Under the pieces are notes generated by a model that was not told the origin of the DNA, ran no database searches, and saw only the letters and a list, made by a program, of their open reading frames with translations. This document shows positions 1-8,106 of a DNA stretch of 48,013 bases, piece by piece. How positions within the stretch are numbered: position 1 is the stretch's first letter; every line of letters starts with the position of its first letter. A program made the position numbers and the translations under genes. The stretch spans positions 1-48,013 of IMG/VR virus record IMGVR_UViG_3300032285_001364; one strand, written 5' to 3'. The stretch is from a virus.

Positions 1-123
1 CAACGAGGTCGCAAGGCTCCGTAAACTCATGCGCGAGTATATCGACTTTGTTGATGAAAACCTTGGAACAACTGCCGATTGGCCTATGGAAGCGGCATTC
101 GATGACGAAACTACAGCGCAACG
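1..123. repeat. Terminal direct repeat, left copy
   Basis: Bases 1-123 are identical to 47891-48013. The repeat lies inside a coding frame that continues correctly across the join, so it marks a circular or terminally redundant map, not two separate loci. The copy begins exactly where a 22-base sequence starts that also occurs at 320-341, so the contig ends may reflect assembly-graph branching rather than a physical packaging end. Confidence 0.97.
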
Positions 124-181
124 CCATTGCGATTTGCTTAACGCCATGAAGCGAGAAGTGAAACCAGAAGACATCAACTGA
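1..181 (+). CDS. C-terminal part of junction-spanning small protein
   Basis: This is the end of a gene that starts at 47832; the reading frame enters at base 2 and stops with TGA at 179-181. Joined across the circular map the product is 79 residues, charged, and carries an NEVARLR segment that recurs in the next gene (near its residue 47). No known function was recognised. It is the first gene of the rightward early block and is followed one base later by the next start, so the two are probably co-transcribed. Confidence 0.75.
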   Translation, partial: NEVARLRKLMREYIDFVDENLGTTADWPMEAAFDDETTAQRHCDLLNAMKREVKPEDIN

Positions 182-182
182 T

Positions 183-1295
183 ATGTACGGAATCCAAGAC
201 AAGATTAACCAAATCCTGCGAGGCGCAGAAACCATTCGTAAGAATCAATCCATGCAACCATTACAACCCGTTAATTCAACTACCACATTCTTTGCTGGCG
301 AGGAACCACAGACACCCGACAACGAGGTCGCAAGGCTCCGTGAGGAAAACGAAAACCTTCGAGGAACCTTAAAATCTTTTGTGCTTGTTTCGCCCATTGA
401 AGCCGAGCGCATGGAAAAAATGGAACAAGACTATGCAAGGCTCCGTGAGCTATGCGAATGGGCCGAAACCTTGCTTTGCAATTCATCCCATCAAAAGCAT
501 TGTGCAGAATGGGAATGGAACAAAATAGTTAAAAACTGGAGAGATCAGTTTCACGGACTCGCCCCCGCGCCAGAGGAACCCGAAACCTCTGCACAAATTG
601 ATAAGTGCATAGGAAATGTAACGGAACCAACCATTGAAGGCGTGACGATGGAAGAGTGGTATGGAGGCTTCTCAAAGATCGAAAGCACGGAACCCGCTAA
701 CCCGACTTGCTCTAACACCACGCACAAGTTCAGCCATTGCGATTGCAAGGAACCCGTCAGTTTAGATCATGCACCAAAAATCACCCATGAGGGGAATACC
801 GATGCGAAGTTCAAACAACTGCATGAGGTCGCTTCAATCATAGTCGAATACATTGAAGATCCAGACCGCAGAAGTTACTATAGGTCGCAGATTCAGCAAC
901 TTACCCCAACGACAGAGGAAACTTCTAAAAAGGACACATCCACCGAAACCTGTCCTTCTCAAAAGGACACCGAATGGCGAGAGCTTGGCCCTGACGAGGT
1001 TATTCAAGAGGGGGATGAAGTTCAGCCAAAGCACCACGACAAGACCAAAGGCGAATGGAAGAAGGCATGGTCGTTTGAACTAGGCGTAAAAGCTGGACAC
1101 TTCAAAGCCATGCGCTTCCGCACCCGCCGCCCGTTGCCCAACCCTTCGGAATCTCCGAAGAGTTCAAAAGAAGAGGAGATGCCGCTGGAAAAAGAGTTGG
1201 TTTACGTCGAAAAGCGCGATTGGTCTATTGATCCAATACCTACCCTAGTCGTTTGCATCCGCTACCTCCGAGACGAGATCCAGAAGCTCAAATAA
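183..1295 (+). CDS. Hypothetical early phage protein, modular
   Basis: 370 residues, start ATG one base after the previous stop. The N-terminal third has coiled-coil-like heptads with two ARLRE segments encoded by the same 15-base sequence (near 330 and 436), which also matches the junction gene. The middle is low-complexity and Cys/His-containing (HKFSHCDC). The segment around residues 265-315 (WRELGPDEVIQEGDE, then a basic stretch) resembles a short module widespread in phage hypothetical proteins. The C-terminus is again helical. Function unknown; it looks like a mosaic of small phage modules. Confidence 0.7.
   Translation: MYGIQDKINQILRGAETIRKNQSMQPLQPVNSTTTFFAGEEPQTPDNEVARLREENENLRGTLKSFVLVSPIEAERMEKMEQDYARLRELCEWAETLLCNSSHQKHCAEWEWNKIVKNWRDQFHGLAPAPEEPETSAQIDKCIGNVTEPTIEGVTMEEWYGGFSKIESTEPANPTCSNTTHKFSHCDCKEPVSLDHAPKITHEGNTDAKFKQLHEVASIIVEYIEDPDRRSYYRSQIQQLTPTTEETSKKDTSTETCPSQKDTEWRELGPDEVIQEGDEVQPKHHDKTKGEWKKAWSFELGVKAGHFKAMRFRTRRPLPNPSESPKSSKEEEMPLEKELVYVEKRDWSIDPIPTLVVCIRYLRDEIQKLK
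320..341 (+). repeat. 22-base repeat shared with terminal repeat
   Basis: These 22 bases are identical to 1-22 and 47891-47912 and encode the same NEVARLR motif in both genes. A shorter 15-base part recurs near 436. This suggests local duplication between the junction gene and the 183-1295 gene. Confidence 0.9.
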
Positions 1296-1297
1296 CC

Positions 1298-1621
1298 ATG
1301 AACAACAAAGACCCATACGAAAAAGAAAAGCAACAGCTAGACGAAGCTCTCAACATTGTTGGAGACAAGCTCCGCAAGCAATCGGAAGAGTATTCCAAGT
1401 TCAAAGTCGGCAAATATTTTCACCACGAATCGTATTGCCGCAAATGCAATAACCCGTTCAACCAACAGCGAGAGATTGATGAAATCAATTCCAGAATGGT
1501 CGAGCTAAAGCACAAGCAAGCATCGCTCATAGCCGCAATCAACTATTGTCTTACGGAGTACCCCTCCGATAGATCCAGTTCCTATCTGGCTCCGATCATG
1601 GAGAATCTTTTTTCAAAATAA
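1298..1621 (+). CDS. Hypothetical coiled-coil protein
   Basis: 107 residues. The frame is open from 1253, but ATG 1298, just after the previous stop, is preferred because it avoids overlap and gives a normal N-terminus (MNNKDPYEKE). The protein is highly charged and predominantly helical, with a CxxC pair (YCRKCNN) around residues 46-52 that may bind a metal. No family recognised. Confidence 0.65.
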   Translation: MNNKDPYEKEKQQLDEALNIVGDKLRKQSEEYSKFKVGKYFHHESYCRKCNNPFNQQREIDEINSRMVELKHKQASLIAAINYCLTEYPSDRSSSYLAPIMENLFSK

Positions 1622-1665
1622 TTCTCGACATTCCCCACCCCAACCAATACAAACCCCATCAATCA

Positions 1666-2016
1666 ATGAAATCAAAAACGATGTATCACATTGAGGAGTT
1701 TGAGGAAGTCGGCCCATACCGAATAATCCCAAACTCAATCAAGCCCGATCAAATAATTAGAAATCCCCCACCCCAAACTCCTATGACAACCAAAACAACC
1801 AAACCCAAAGCACCAAAAATCAGCAAGCAGGATGAAATCTCAATCCGACTCGCATCAGTCCAACTGCAAACAAGCCACAACAAAATCGACATCGACTCCC
1901 TCGCAGAGAATATCGAAATTGTTGCAGAACGCCTCAATGTCCTGTTCTGGATCGTTGCTCTCTCCGCAACGATTTCGGTTGTTGCGTTCTTCTCCGTATT
2001 TATCGGCAAGCACTAA
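1666..2016 (+). CDS. Hypothetical single-pass membrane protein
   Basis: 116 residues from ATG 1666. An internal ATG, residue 40 (MTTKTTKPKAP), could be the true start. The N-terminal part is Pro/Lys-rich, the middle is amphipathic helix, and the C-terminus (about residues 90-113) is a clear hydrophobic membrane segment ending in a short basic tail, so it is likely a tail-anchored inner-membrane protein with its bulk in the cytoplasm. The stop overlaps the next start as TAATG, indicating translational coupling. Function unknown. Confidence 0.6.
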   Translation: MKSKTMYHIEEFEEVGPYRIIPNSIKPDQIIRNPPPQTPMTTKTTKPKAPKISKQDEISIRLASVQLQTSHNKIDIDSLAENIEIVAERLNVLFWIVALSATISVVAFFSVFIGKH

Positions 2017-2150
2017 TGGAAAATCCTCCACTCACTCCCGAAGAGAAAGTTGAGATTTTGCTTGAATCCCTCAAGGAACTACGCGAAACCCTAGACGAAG
2101 CAATTTCCTTTATCGACGACTCGATGATCGAGGCCGACGAGAGAGGCTAA
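2016..2150 (+). CDS. Small acidic hypothetical protein
   Basis: 44 residues, strongly acidic and helical (MENPPLTPEEKVE...). It starts in a TAATG overlap with the preceding gene and ends 15 bases before the ERF gene. Overlap, codon structure and tight spacing support a real gene. No function recognised. Confidence 0.6.
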   Translation: MENPPLTPEEKVEILLESLKELRETLDEAISFIDDSMIEADERG

Positions 2151-2165
2151 TAAAAACACAACCTA

Positions 2166-2897
2166 ATGAAAACAGAAGCAACACCACAGCAGGAATACGC
2201 ACAGGCTCTCGTAGCCGCAATCGGGGAGCTATCCAATGTTCCCAAGACAGCCGCCAACCCATACTTCAAATCCAAGTATGCCCCGTTGGATGCAATCGTT
2301 GACGCAACTCGTCCAATCCTCGCCAAGCATGGTCTAGCTGTTCAGCAACAGCCATTGTTCTTGGAAGGGACTGCTGGGGTTGAAACCACGATCCTTCACA
2401 AGTCTGGTCACAGCACTTCCACGACCCTGCTCCTCCCACTCAAGGATCAGTCCCCACAGGGAGTTGGGGGAGCCATAACCTATGCTCGTCGTTATGCCCT
2501 AGCCGCAGTTCTTGGGCTTGCCACCGAAGAGGACTTGGATGGAAACGAGCATCTCCCCGCCAAGAAGGAAGAGGCTCGTCCAGCCGTAGCGAAGGTAATG
2601 GATCGCAACCCATCAGTTCGTCCTGCTGGCAATGTGACTGCAACTTGGAGGGGCGTTCTCCCGACCAATACCAAGATTGCCGCCCAGAGCAAGGAAGGTA
2701 GCCCAAAGAAGTGGGTTCTCTACGCGATTGAGTTCAACGACAACGGCAAGGTGATGGAGACTATGACCTTCGACGAGAAGCTGTTTAACCTAGCTACGGA
2801 TCTTGGTAAGGAAGGAACCCTTGTAGATGCGGGGGTCTGCCCGTCCAAAAAAGATCCTAGTAAGTGGGAAATTGTAACAATCACTCCAAATGAGTAA
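2166..2897 (+). CDS. erf: ERF-family ssDNA annealing recombinase
   Basis: 243 residues. The N-terminal half matches the ERF superfamily of phage single-strand annealing proteins: a helical start, the segment NPYFKSKYAPLDAI around residues 32-45, and the hallmark GGAITYARRYALAAVLGL around residues 99-116 followed by acidic residues. ERF proteins (P22 Erf is the archetype) form rings on single-stranded DNA and promote annealing during recombination and genome circularisation. The C-terminal third (after residue 150) is a separate region of unknown role. Its likely partners are the RecB/Cas4-like nuclease (12697-13437) and SSB-like protein (14724-14987). A/C-rich leader, no Shine-Dalgarno. Confidence 0.93.
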   Translation: MKTEATPQQEYAQALVAAIGELSNVPKTAANPYFKSKYAPLDAIVDATRPILAKHGLAVQQQPLFLEGTAGVETTILHKSGHSTSTTLLLPLKDQSPQGVGGAITYARRYALAAVLGLATEEDLDGNEHLPAKKEEARPAVAKVMDRNPSVRPAGNVTATWRGVLPTNTKIAAQSKEGSPKKWVLYAIEFNDNGKVMETMTFDEKLFNLATDLGKEGTLVDAGVCPSKKDPSKWEIVTITPNE

Positions 2898-3213
2898 TCC
2901 ATTTGAAATGTCTACTTCAGATTTTGTGTGTGGAGAGTCCCCTTGGTTGAGATTCTGTAAATGCTCTTGCTGTGGCTCTCCTTCTTGGGACAGGAATAGT
3001 GATTTCTACTCTTGCGGAACTGCAAAGAGGGGCAAGACAATCTATACCCTTAAAGATGAACCATCTTGGAAATCTTGGATTCCATTCTGGAGGCCAGATC
3101 TAATCACAACATTCACCGCCCCAGAGCAATCTTCTTATTGCAAAGATCTTGAATTTGCAAAGAAGGTTGAAGCGGCAAACAAGATGCTTCAAAGTGAAAA
3201 AGCCAAAGCCTAA
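2890..3213 (+). CDS. Cys-rich hypothetical protein
   Basis: 107 residues, overlapping the end of the ERF gene by eight bases. The N-terminal half has a Cys cluster (CKCSCCG, with a preceding CG and a following CG) that may be a small zinc-binding fold; the C-terminus is helical and Lys-rich. No family recognised. Position suggests co-expression with ERF. Confidence 0.65.
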   Translation: MSNPFEMSTSDFVCGESPWLRFCKCSCCGSPSWDRNSDFYSCGTAKRGKTIYTLKDEPSWKSWIPFWRPDLITTFTAPEQSSYCKDLEFAKKVEAANKMLQSEKAKA

Positions 3214-3967
3214 AACAAGGGGGGCGAAAGCCCCCCATATTGGTAAAAAGTCAACCAAGTTTTTATCTATTGGTTGCAGTCATGGTGGGTACATAGATCC
3301 AACCGCCGAAGAAGCAGTTCATTGTGCGATTGACTTGTGGAAACCAAAAGAAATAATTCATCTGGGTGACTGGTCTGATACTGCCGCTTGGAGAAAAGGG
3401 GCGGCTGGTTCTAGTGATGAACGGGAACCAGTTAGACCAGATATTGATGGGGGTCTTCAATTTCTAAAGGATATTGGATGTACCATAGCCCTAGATGGAA
3501 ACCATGAAGATCGAATCCAAACAGCAAAGGGAGATCGAAGCTCAATTATCCAATGCTGTGCAGAATCTATTGATCAGCATATAGACGAATGGTTTGAAAA
3601 AATTAAATGCCGTAGAATCAAGTATAGTGGAGTTTTTCAAAAATATATTCTTGGGAACTGCACATTTACCCACGGTACGATCTATAATGAAAATTCTGCT
3701 AGAGATATGGCAGAAATATACGGAGGTAATGTCATATTTGCTCATACCCATCGCAGTCAAATGGCAGAGGGTAGAACTATCAAGGAATCTTCTGGATTCT
3801 GTGTTGGTACTCTTACACGACAAGCAAGCATGGAATATAGTAAATGCCGAAGGGCTACCCTTGGGTGGAGACAAGGAATGGTTATCGGAGAGGTAATCGG
3901 AAATGATTCAGCCGTATGGCTTTTAACTAGGAGTGAGTTTTCTAAAGAATGGAGGTTGCCACTATGA
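3194..3967 (+). CDS. Metallophosphoesterase
   Basis: 257 residues from GTG 3194; an upstream in-frame TTG at 3149 would add 15 residues but overlaps the previous gene by 65 bases. The calcineurin-like phosphoesterase motifs appear in order: GCSHGG (residues 27-32), HLGDW (56-60), GNHED (102-106), a single His in FTHG, and AHTHR (183-187). The first motif normally reads DxHG; here Cys28 stands where the first metal-binding Asp is expected, so metal binding may be altered. Such phage enzymes hydrolyse phosphodiesters or act in nucleic-acid processing; the substrate is not evident. Confidence 0.85.
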   Translation: MKKPKPKTRGAKAPHIGKKSTKFLSIGCSHGGYIDPTAEEAVHCAIDLWKPKEIIHLGDWSDTAAWRKGAAGSSDEREPVRPDIDGGLQFLKDIGCTIALDGNHEDRIQTAKGDRSSIIQCCAESIDQHIDEWFEKIKCRRIKYSGVFQKYILGNCTFTHGTIYNENSARDMAEIYGGNVIFAHTHRSQMAEGRTIKESSGFCVGTLTRQASMEYSKCRRATLGWRQGMVIGEVIGNDSAVWLLTRSEFSKEWRLPL

Positions 3968-4206
3968 GCGCAAACGAATGGGCAAATGCCATTGCAAGAG
4001 CGAAACAAAAACTGGCTGAAGAAGTGCCAGATGATTGGCACACGGCAGACGAAGTGAGGGATCTTATGGGCTTGTCTCAATCCAACACTTCAAAGAATAT
4101 CAAGCTGTTGAAGAGAGCAGGACTTATAGAATCAAAGAAATTCTATATCAATGGCACTCGCGGTCTTTATCCAGAAATCCATTACAAACTTATCAAATCT
4201 AAATGA
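3964..4206 (+). CDS. Winged helix-turn-helix DNA-binding protein
   Basis: 80 residues, starting in an ATGA overlap with the phosphoesterase stop. The frame is open upstream, but this coupled ATG is the natural start. A winged-helix pattern is visible: WHTADEVRDLMGLSQSNTS, then NIKLLKRAGLIESKKFYING, typical of a helix-turn-helix followed by a beta wing. Likely a transcription factor of the early region. It overlaps the next start as well. Confidence 0.7.
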   Translation: MSANEWANAIARAKQKLAEEVPDDWHTADEVRDLMGLSQSNTSKNIKLLKRAGLIESKKFYINGTRGLYPEIHYKLIKSK

Positions 4207-4418
4207 AACAACTACCATCCGAATACTATATTGAAGAAGACTTTGCCATCCTTGCTGGGCCTTACGACCCCAAGAACATGAGGGATACCCGATTCAAAAA
4301 CCAAGTCATCAAGGATCTTAACAGGGGGAATATCCCTTGGAGGATCTATGTCGATGAAGCCGCTGGATATGAATATATCGAGCGCAAGGGAATGATCCTG
4401 CCCAAACGAAACACATGA
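4203..4418 (+). CDS. Hypothetical small protein
   Basis: 71 residues, ATGA overlaps at both ends. Mixed alpha/beta composition with several aromatic residues; no motif recognised. Tight coupling with its neighbours is the main support. Confidence 0.65.
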   Translation: MKQLPSEYYIEEDFAILAGPYDPKNMRDTRFKNQVIKDLNRGNIPWRIYVDEAAGYEYIERKGMILPKRNT

Positions 4419-4495
4419 CATGGGAAAATGAAATGGGGCTTATGCTCCTAACTCTAGTCACCTTCATTATACTCTTTACTTTCCCTAAAACATGA
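4415..4495 (+). CDS. 26-residue membrane microprotein
   Basis: MTWENEMG followed by a hydrophobic stretch of about 15 residues and FPKT. It starts in an ATGA overlap with the previous gene and ends in an ATGA overlap with the next, which fills the only gap in the operon. Predicted single-pass membrane peptide; function unknown. Confidence 0.5.
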   Translation: MTWENEMGLMLLTLVTFIILFTFPKT

Positions 4496-4830
4496 AAGAC
4501 AAATGGGAATATGTTGGCAAACTTCAAATCGCTGGAAGAACTTGGCAGTATGGCTGGGGAGATACTGGCAAAACGAAGGGCAAAGCGAATGAAGGATTAT
4601 GTGATTATGAAAATCGCAGAGTCATTATCAACCGCAAACATGGATGCCACCTCGCAGATGTTGTCTCCCATGAGTTGCTCCACGCCTACTTTCCCCACTG
4701 GAAAGAAGAATTTGTTGACGGAATTGGAGAAAATATTGGAACAGCAATCAAGCACCTTAAATATAGTGTTAGTCCCGGCCCCAAACTCATTGCCGGACGA
4801 AGAGGAGGAAGAGGCTCCTTGGCACGATAA
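4492..4830 (+). CDS. Zincin-like small metalloprotease domain protein
   Basis: 112 residues. It carries SHELLHAYFP followed by a downstream Glu-rich helix (EEFVDGIGENIG), the HExxH signature of zincin metallopeptidases, at about residues 59-80. Phage proteins of this size with an HExxH helix are common and mostly uncharacterised. The last 20 residues are Gly/Arg-rich and look unlike the rest. A second open frame (4511-4852, or from ATG 4670) covers the same DNA and has a more protein-like acidic C-terminus, so an overlapping gene or a frameshift near 4770 is possible. Confidence 0.65.
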   Translation: MKDKWEYVGKLQIAGRTWQYGWGDTGKTKGKANEGLCDYENRRVIINRKHGCHLADVVSHELLHAYFPHWKEEFVDGIGENIGTAIKHLKYSVSPGPKLIAGRRGGRGSLAR

Positions 4831-4848
4831 CCAACCAGAAGAACTAAA

Positions 4849-5031
4849 ATGAAAGAGATTAAACCAGCCCCAGATATTTTTAACGAATGGTTCGATACCA
4901 AGGGTGTTCGTACCTACAGCAGTAACCACGGGAGTGCAGATGGTCATAGGGAATACATGGCGGCGGCATTCCTAGATGGCTTCCACGAAGGGATGAAGCA
5001 AGCCCTAGAGATCATTAAAGGAGATGATTAG
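4849..5031 (+). CDS. Hypothetical small protein
   Basis: 60 residues (MKEIKPAPDIFNEWF...). A helical segment, DGFHEGMKQALEII, closes the protein. It overlaps the next gene by eight bases. No family recognised. Confidence 0.6.
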   Translation: MKEIKPAPDIFNEWFDTKGVRTYSSNHGSADGHREYMAAAFLDGFHEGMKQALEIIKGDD

Positions 5032-5683
5032 ACAAAGGATAATTAAAGGAGATAGCGTCCCTCCGGGGTCTTATCGCTTTACCGTCCCAGAGACGGGCTA
5101 TCGTATTGCCAACGAGCATACGATGGCTGGACTCCTTGCTAGGATTAAACAGCACTACAAGGACAACAACCTCCCCTTGCCAGATGACTGGCAGGAGAGA
5201 GTGGAGGATCAGATGTGCAAGCAACTCCCAGAGGGATGGTGTACCTATGTGGATGGGGTTCCCGCCAACCCAGAAAACAACATTACGGCGGAAAACATCG
5301 TTAAGGGCATAACCTCTCTTTACAAGATGGCTATCGAAACCCTAAAAGGGGAGGATGTGTTTGTTTCCCAAGACGAGGCTAACCAGAGAGCGGCTATCTG
5401 CGCTAGGTGCTATCAGAATAAACCATCTAACTTCTGTATGGGCTGTGGGGCTATGCGACAAGTTACTGAACTGGTAGCCAAGGTTAAAGGTAGTCGTAAA
5501 ACCACTTCAGATAGCAGGTTACAGAATTGTGGCATCTGCGGTTGCAGGAATGAGGCTATAGTTCATGTCAAGAGAAATATCTTGCTTTCTGGAGAGAAAT
5601 CAGCGACAACAGAGAGCCGCCCCAACTGGTGCTGGTTAAAAAACCCAGACCTTAACACGGCACAATCTGAACTCCATATATGA
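5024..5683 (+). CDS. Zinc-ribbon phage protein
   Basis: 219 residues. The N-terminal part (about 1-75) has the pattern GDSVPPGSYRFTVPETG, a short domain recurrent in phage hypothetical proteins. The C-terminal half is a zinc-binding region with CARC, CMGCG, CGICGC and a final C around residues 128-205. A related Cys arrangement occurs in the 35798-36175 gene. It immediately precedes the portal gene with an ATGA-type overlap, which suggests a role in or alongside head assembly, but the function is unknown. Confidence 0.75.
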   Translation: MIRQRIIKGDSVPPGSYRFTVPETGYRIANEHTMAGLLARIKQHYKDNNLPLPDDWQERVEDQMCKQLPEGWCTYVDGVPANPENNITAENIVKGITSLYKMAIETLKGEDVFVSQDEANQRAAICARCYQNKPSNFCMGCGAMRQVTELVAKVKGSRKTTSDSRLQNCGICGCRNEAIVHVKRNILLSGEKSATTESRPNWCWLKNPDLNTAQSELHI

Positions 5684-7908
5684 TTACTTTCGGACTAGAC
5701 GACCCAAATGTAGGTGAGAAACCTCCCAAAACGAGGATTGAATCTGCTGGTGCGGCTAGGTCTATGCTTTATGAGCTGATTGATGACGATCAGATTGCCT
5801 CTTATCGCCGTTCCCAGATCCAAGGGATGATTGATGGTAATCCTCCCTATAACGAGCAACAGCTTCGTGAGGCAGGACAGGCAGACCGAATCAATGTAAA
5901 CTGGGGTCATGCTAGGGCAAAGATTGAGAATGCCGTTATCCCCTACTTTGACATCCTTACCTCCGTTCCTACCTACGCCACAATTAAGACCCAGTATGGC
6001 AAGGATATGGGAAAGAGGGAGGAATGGAGCAGGATCATCTCTGACGAGTTCCACAAGCTCCTAGAGAGGGACAACCCCAACTTCCTCGCCCAGCACCAAG
6101 TCTGTCAGAAGCAGTTGGTTATTCATGGACAGGGGCCGATGTATTTCCCAGATGGCGTTGACTGGAGGGCTAAAGCCCTTGAGCCTTGGGCTTTCGTAGT
6201 TCCAAAGGGAGTTAAAGTGGATTGGAACAACTGGGAGTTTTGTTATGTTCTGGATGAGATGTATTGCGAACAGCTTTACTCTTATATCGAAGACGAGGAA
6301 GCCGCCTCCCGTGGAGGATGGGATGTTGAGGAATGCCGAGAAGCTATCATGTCGGCTAGGGTGGACGAGCAAGATCAGCGTCGTCCTTGGGAGTGGTATC
6401 AGAAGGAATTGAAGAACAACGCTTTATACTACAGCTATGCGAAGTCCAAGATTATCAAAGTGGCTCATATGTATGTTAAAGAGTATGATGGTCGCATTTC
6501 CCATTACATTTTTGATCGTCTCAATTCTACTGAATGGCTCTGCGCCAAACCCTCCCGATATGCCAAGTTCTCAAATGCTTTTACTGTATTTCTTAACGGT
6601 GTTGGCAATGGCTTTTATCATGGAGTAAGAGGTCTTGGTCAGGAAGCCTTTGCCTATGGCGAGGCTAACAACAGGATGCTTAACGCCCTTATGGAGGGTG
6701 TTATCCTCTCCTCCTGCACGATGTTCCAGCCTCAGACTGCGGCTGATGCAGAGAAGCTGAAAACCGTCCAGATTGGGCCTTATCGCATCCTCCCTCCCGG
6801 TCTTAACCTCGTTCAGCAGAATGTCACCCCGAATCTCTCTGCCGCCATGCAGACGGCATCCTTCTTCCAAGGACAGGAGAGCGACAATACTGGACGATTT
6901 GGCCCTACTGTTGCAGGAGGAACTGGTCGCAAGAAGGGAAACAAGGAAGTTGAGTTTGAGATTGGCGAGAAGAGCCGACTCACCAATGTCCTAGCCGAGA
7001 TCTACCTCCAGACCCTAGATGTTCACTATGCCGAGGTTTATCGTCGTGCTAGTAACCCCAATCTGATTGAGGAGGATCATGGAGGCCCAGAGGCATTGCG
7101 CTTCCAGAAGGCTTGTATGGATCGCGGAGTCCCTGCCGCCGCCCTTCTCGACATTGAAAGCGTTAAGGCTACCCGCTCTATCGGACAGGGTAGCTCTGCC
7201 GCTCGTATGCAGGCAATGGAACTGATTAGCGAATATCTGCCCCAGTTGCCAGAATCAAACCGCAAGCGGGTTATCAACGCTAATATTGCCGCGATTGCTG
7301 GTCAAACTGGGGTGGAGACTTTCGGTATCCCAGAGGAAACCAAGCCAGAGGGAAGCGATCTTTCGATTGCATCCCTTGAGAACAATGCCCTCCAGCAGGG
7401 TGGACAAGTTCTCATTGATCCCGATCAGAATCACTTTACTCACCTTACCGTCCATATGCAGTTCGCTGGTACTCTGGTTAAGGCAGTACAGGAGAAACAG
7501 CTTGATCCTCGCGCTGGAGATAAGGCTCTACAGGCTCTTATCCCGCATATGCTGACGCATCTCAAGTACATGGAGGAAGATCCTACTCGCAAGGAGCAGT
7601 ACGAGGAGATGAACGAACAGCTTTCTGAACTGATGAAGATTGCCGATCAGATGGCGAAATTCGCAGAGCAGATTAACGAGCAGGAGCAGGCGGCTCAAGA
7701 GCAACAGGCGCAGGCGGGTCAGCAAGATCCAAAGACAATGGTTGCTATGAATAAAATTCAGCTTGACCGCATGAAGTTCCAAAACGATGCTCAAATCAAG
7801 CAAGCCAAAGCACAGCATCAGATGCAGTTGCAAGACCAGAAAACCGCCCAGCGGTTGATGGTTGACCGCATCAAGACCGCTCAAAAATACGGCGCAATAC
7901 AACCCTAA
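5680..7908 (+). CDS. Portal protein
   Basis: 742 residues, the length expected for podovirus portals. The central region (about 100-470) carries the mixed alpha/beta core typical of portal proteins, including a Trp/Tyr-rich clip-like segment and GNGFYHGVRGLGQEAFAYGEANN, and the C-terminus (about 610-742) is a Gln-rich coiled coil as in other barrel-forming portals. Twelve copies would form the DNA channel at one capsid vertex and dock the terminase. Context supports the call: scaffold-like and TerL genes follow. It starts in an overlap with the zinc-ribbon gene. Confidence 0.88.
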   Translation: MITFGLDDPNVGEKPPKTRIESAGAARSMLYELIDDDQIASYRRSQIQGMIDGNPPYNEQQLREAGQADRINVNWGHARAKIENAVIPYFDILTSVPTYATIKTQYGKDMGKREEWSRIISDEFHKLLERDNPNFLAQHQVCQKQLVIHGQGPMYFPDGVDWRAKALEPWAFVVPKGVKVDWNNWEFCYVLDEMYCEQLYSYIEDEEAASRGGWDVEECREAIMSARVDEQDQRRPWEWYQKELKNNALYYSYAKSKIIKVAHMYVKEYDGRISHYIFDRLNSTEWLCAKPSRYAKFSNAFTVFLNGVGNGFYHGVRGLGQEAFAYGEANNRMLNALMEGVILSSCTMFQPQTAADAEKLKTVQIGPYRILPPGLNLVQQNVTPNLSAAMQTASFFQGQESDNTGRFGPTVAGGTGRKKGNKEVEFEIGEKSRLTNVLAEIYLQTLDVHYAEVYRRASNPNLIEEDHGGPEALRFQKACMDRGVPAAALLDIESVKATRSIGQGSSAARMQAMELISEYLPQLPESNRKRVINANIAAIAGQTGVETFGIPEETKPEGSDLSIASLENNALQQGGQVLIDPDQNHFTHLTVHMQFAGTLVKAVQEKQLDPRAGDKALQALIPHMLTHLKYMEEDPTRKEQYEEMNEQLSELMKIADQMAKFAEQINEQEQAAQEQQAQAGQQDPKTMVAMNKIQLDRMKFQNDAQIKQAKAQHQMQLQDQKTAQRLMVDRIKTAQKYGAIQP

Positions 7909-7920
7909 AAACAAAACAAA

Positions 7921-8106
7921 ATGGAAACGCACCCCTTCGATGCGGGGAAGTTGGAGGCTACGGAACAAATCGTTAGCCTAATTTACGATCGCTACCTCTA
8001 CCACAGAACCTTCCACGGGAAGGATTCTGAACTGGCGTTAGCACATAAATATCTAATCCTTTCAATTAGGGATCTACAAGCAGAACAAATGGAGACAGAC
8101 GAATGA
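7921..8106 (+). CDS. Hypothetical protein coupled to ATP-grasp gene
   Basis: 61 residues, two long helices, acidic C-terminus. Its leader, AAAACAAAACAAA directly before ATG, is a good example of the non-Shine-Dalgarno starts of this genome. The stop overlaps the ATP-grasp start (ATGA), so the two are translationally coupled; it could be a partner or substrate of that enzyme, but nothing in the sequence proves this. Confidence 0.65.
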   Translation: METHPFDAGKLEATEQIVSLIYDRYLYHRTFHGKDSELALAHKYLILSIRDLQAEQMETDE

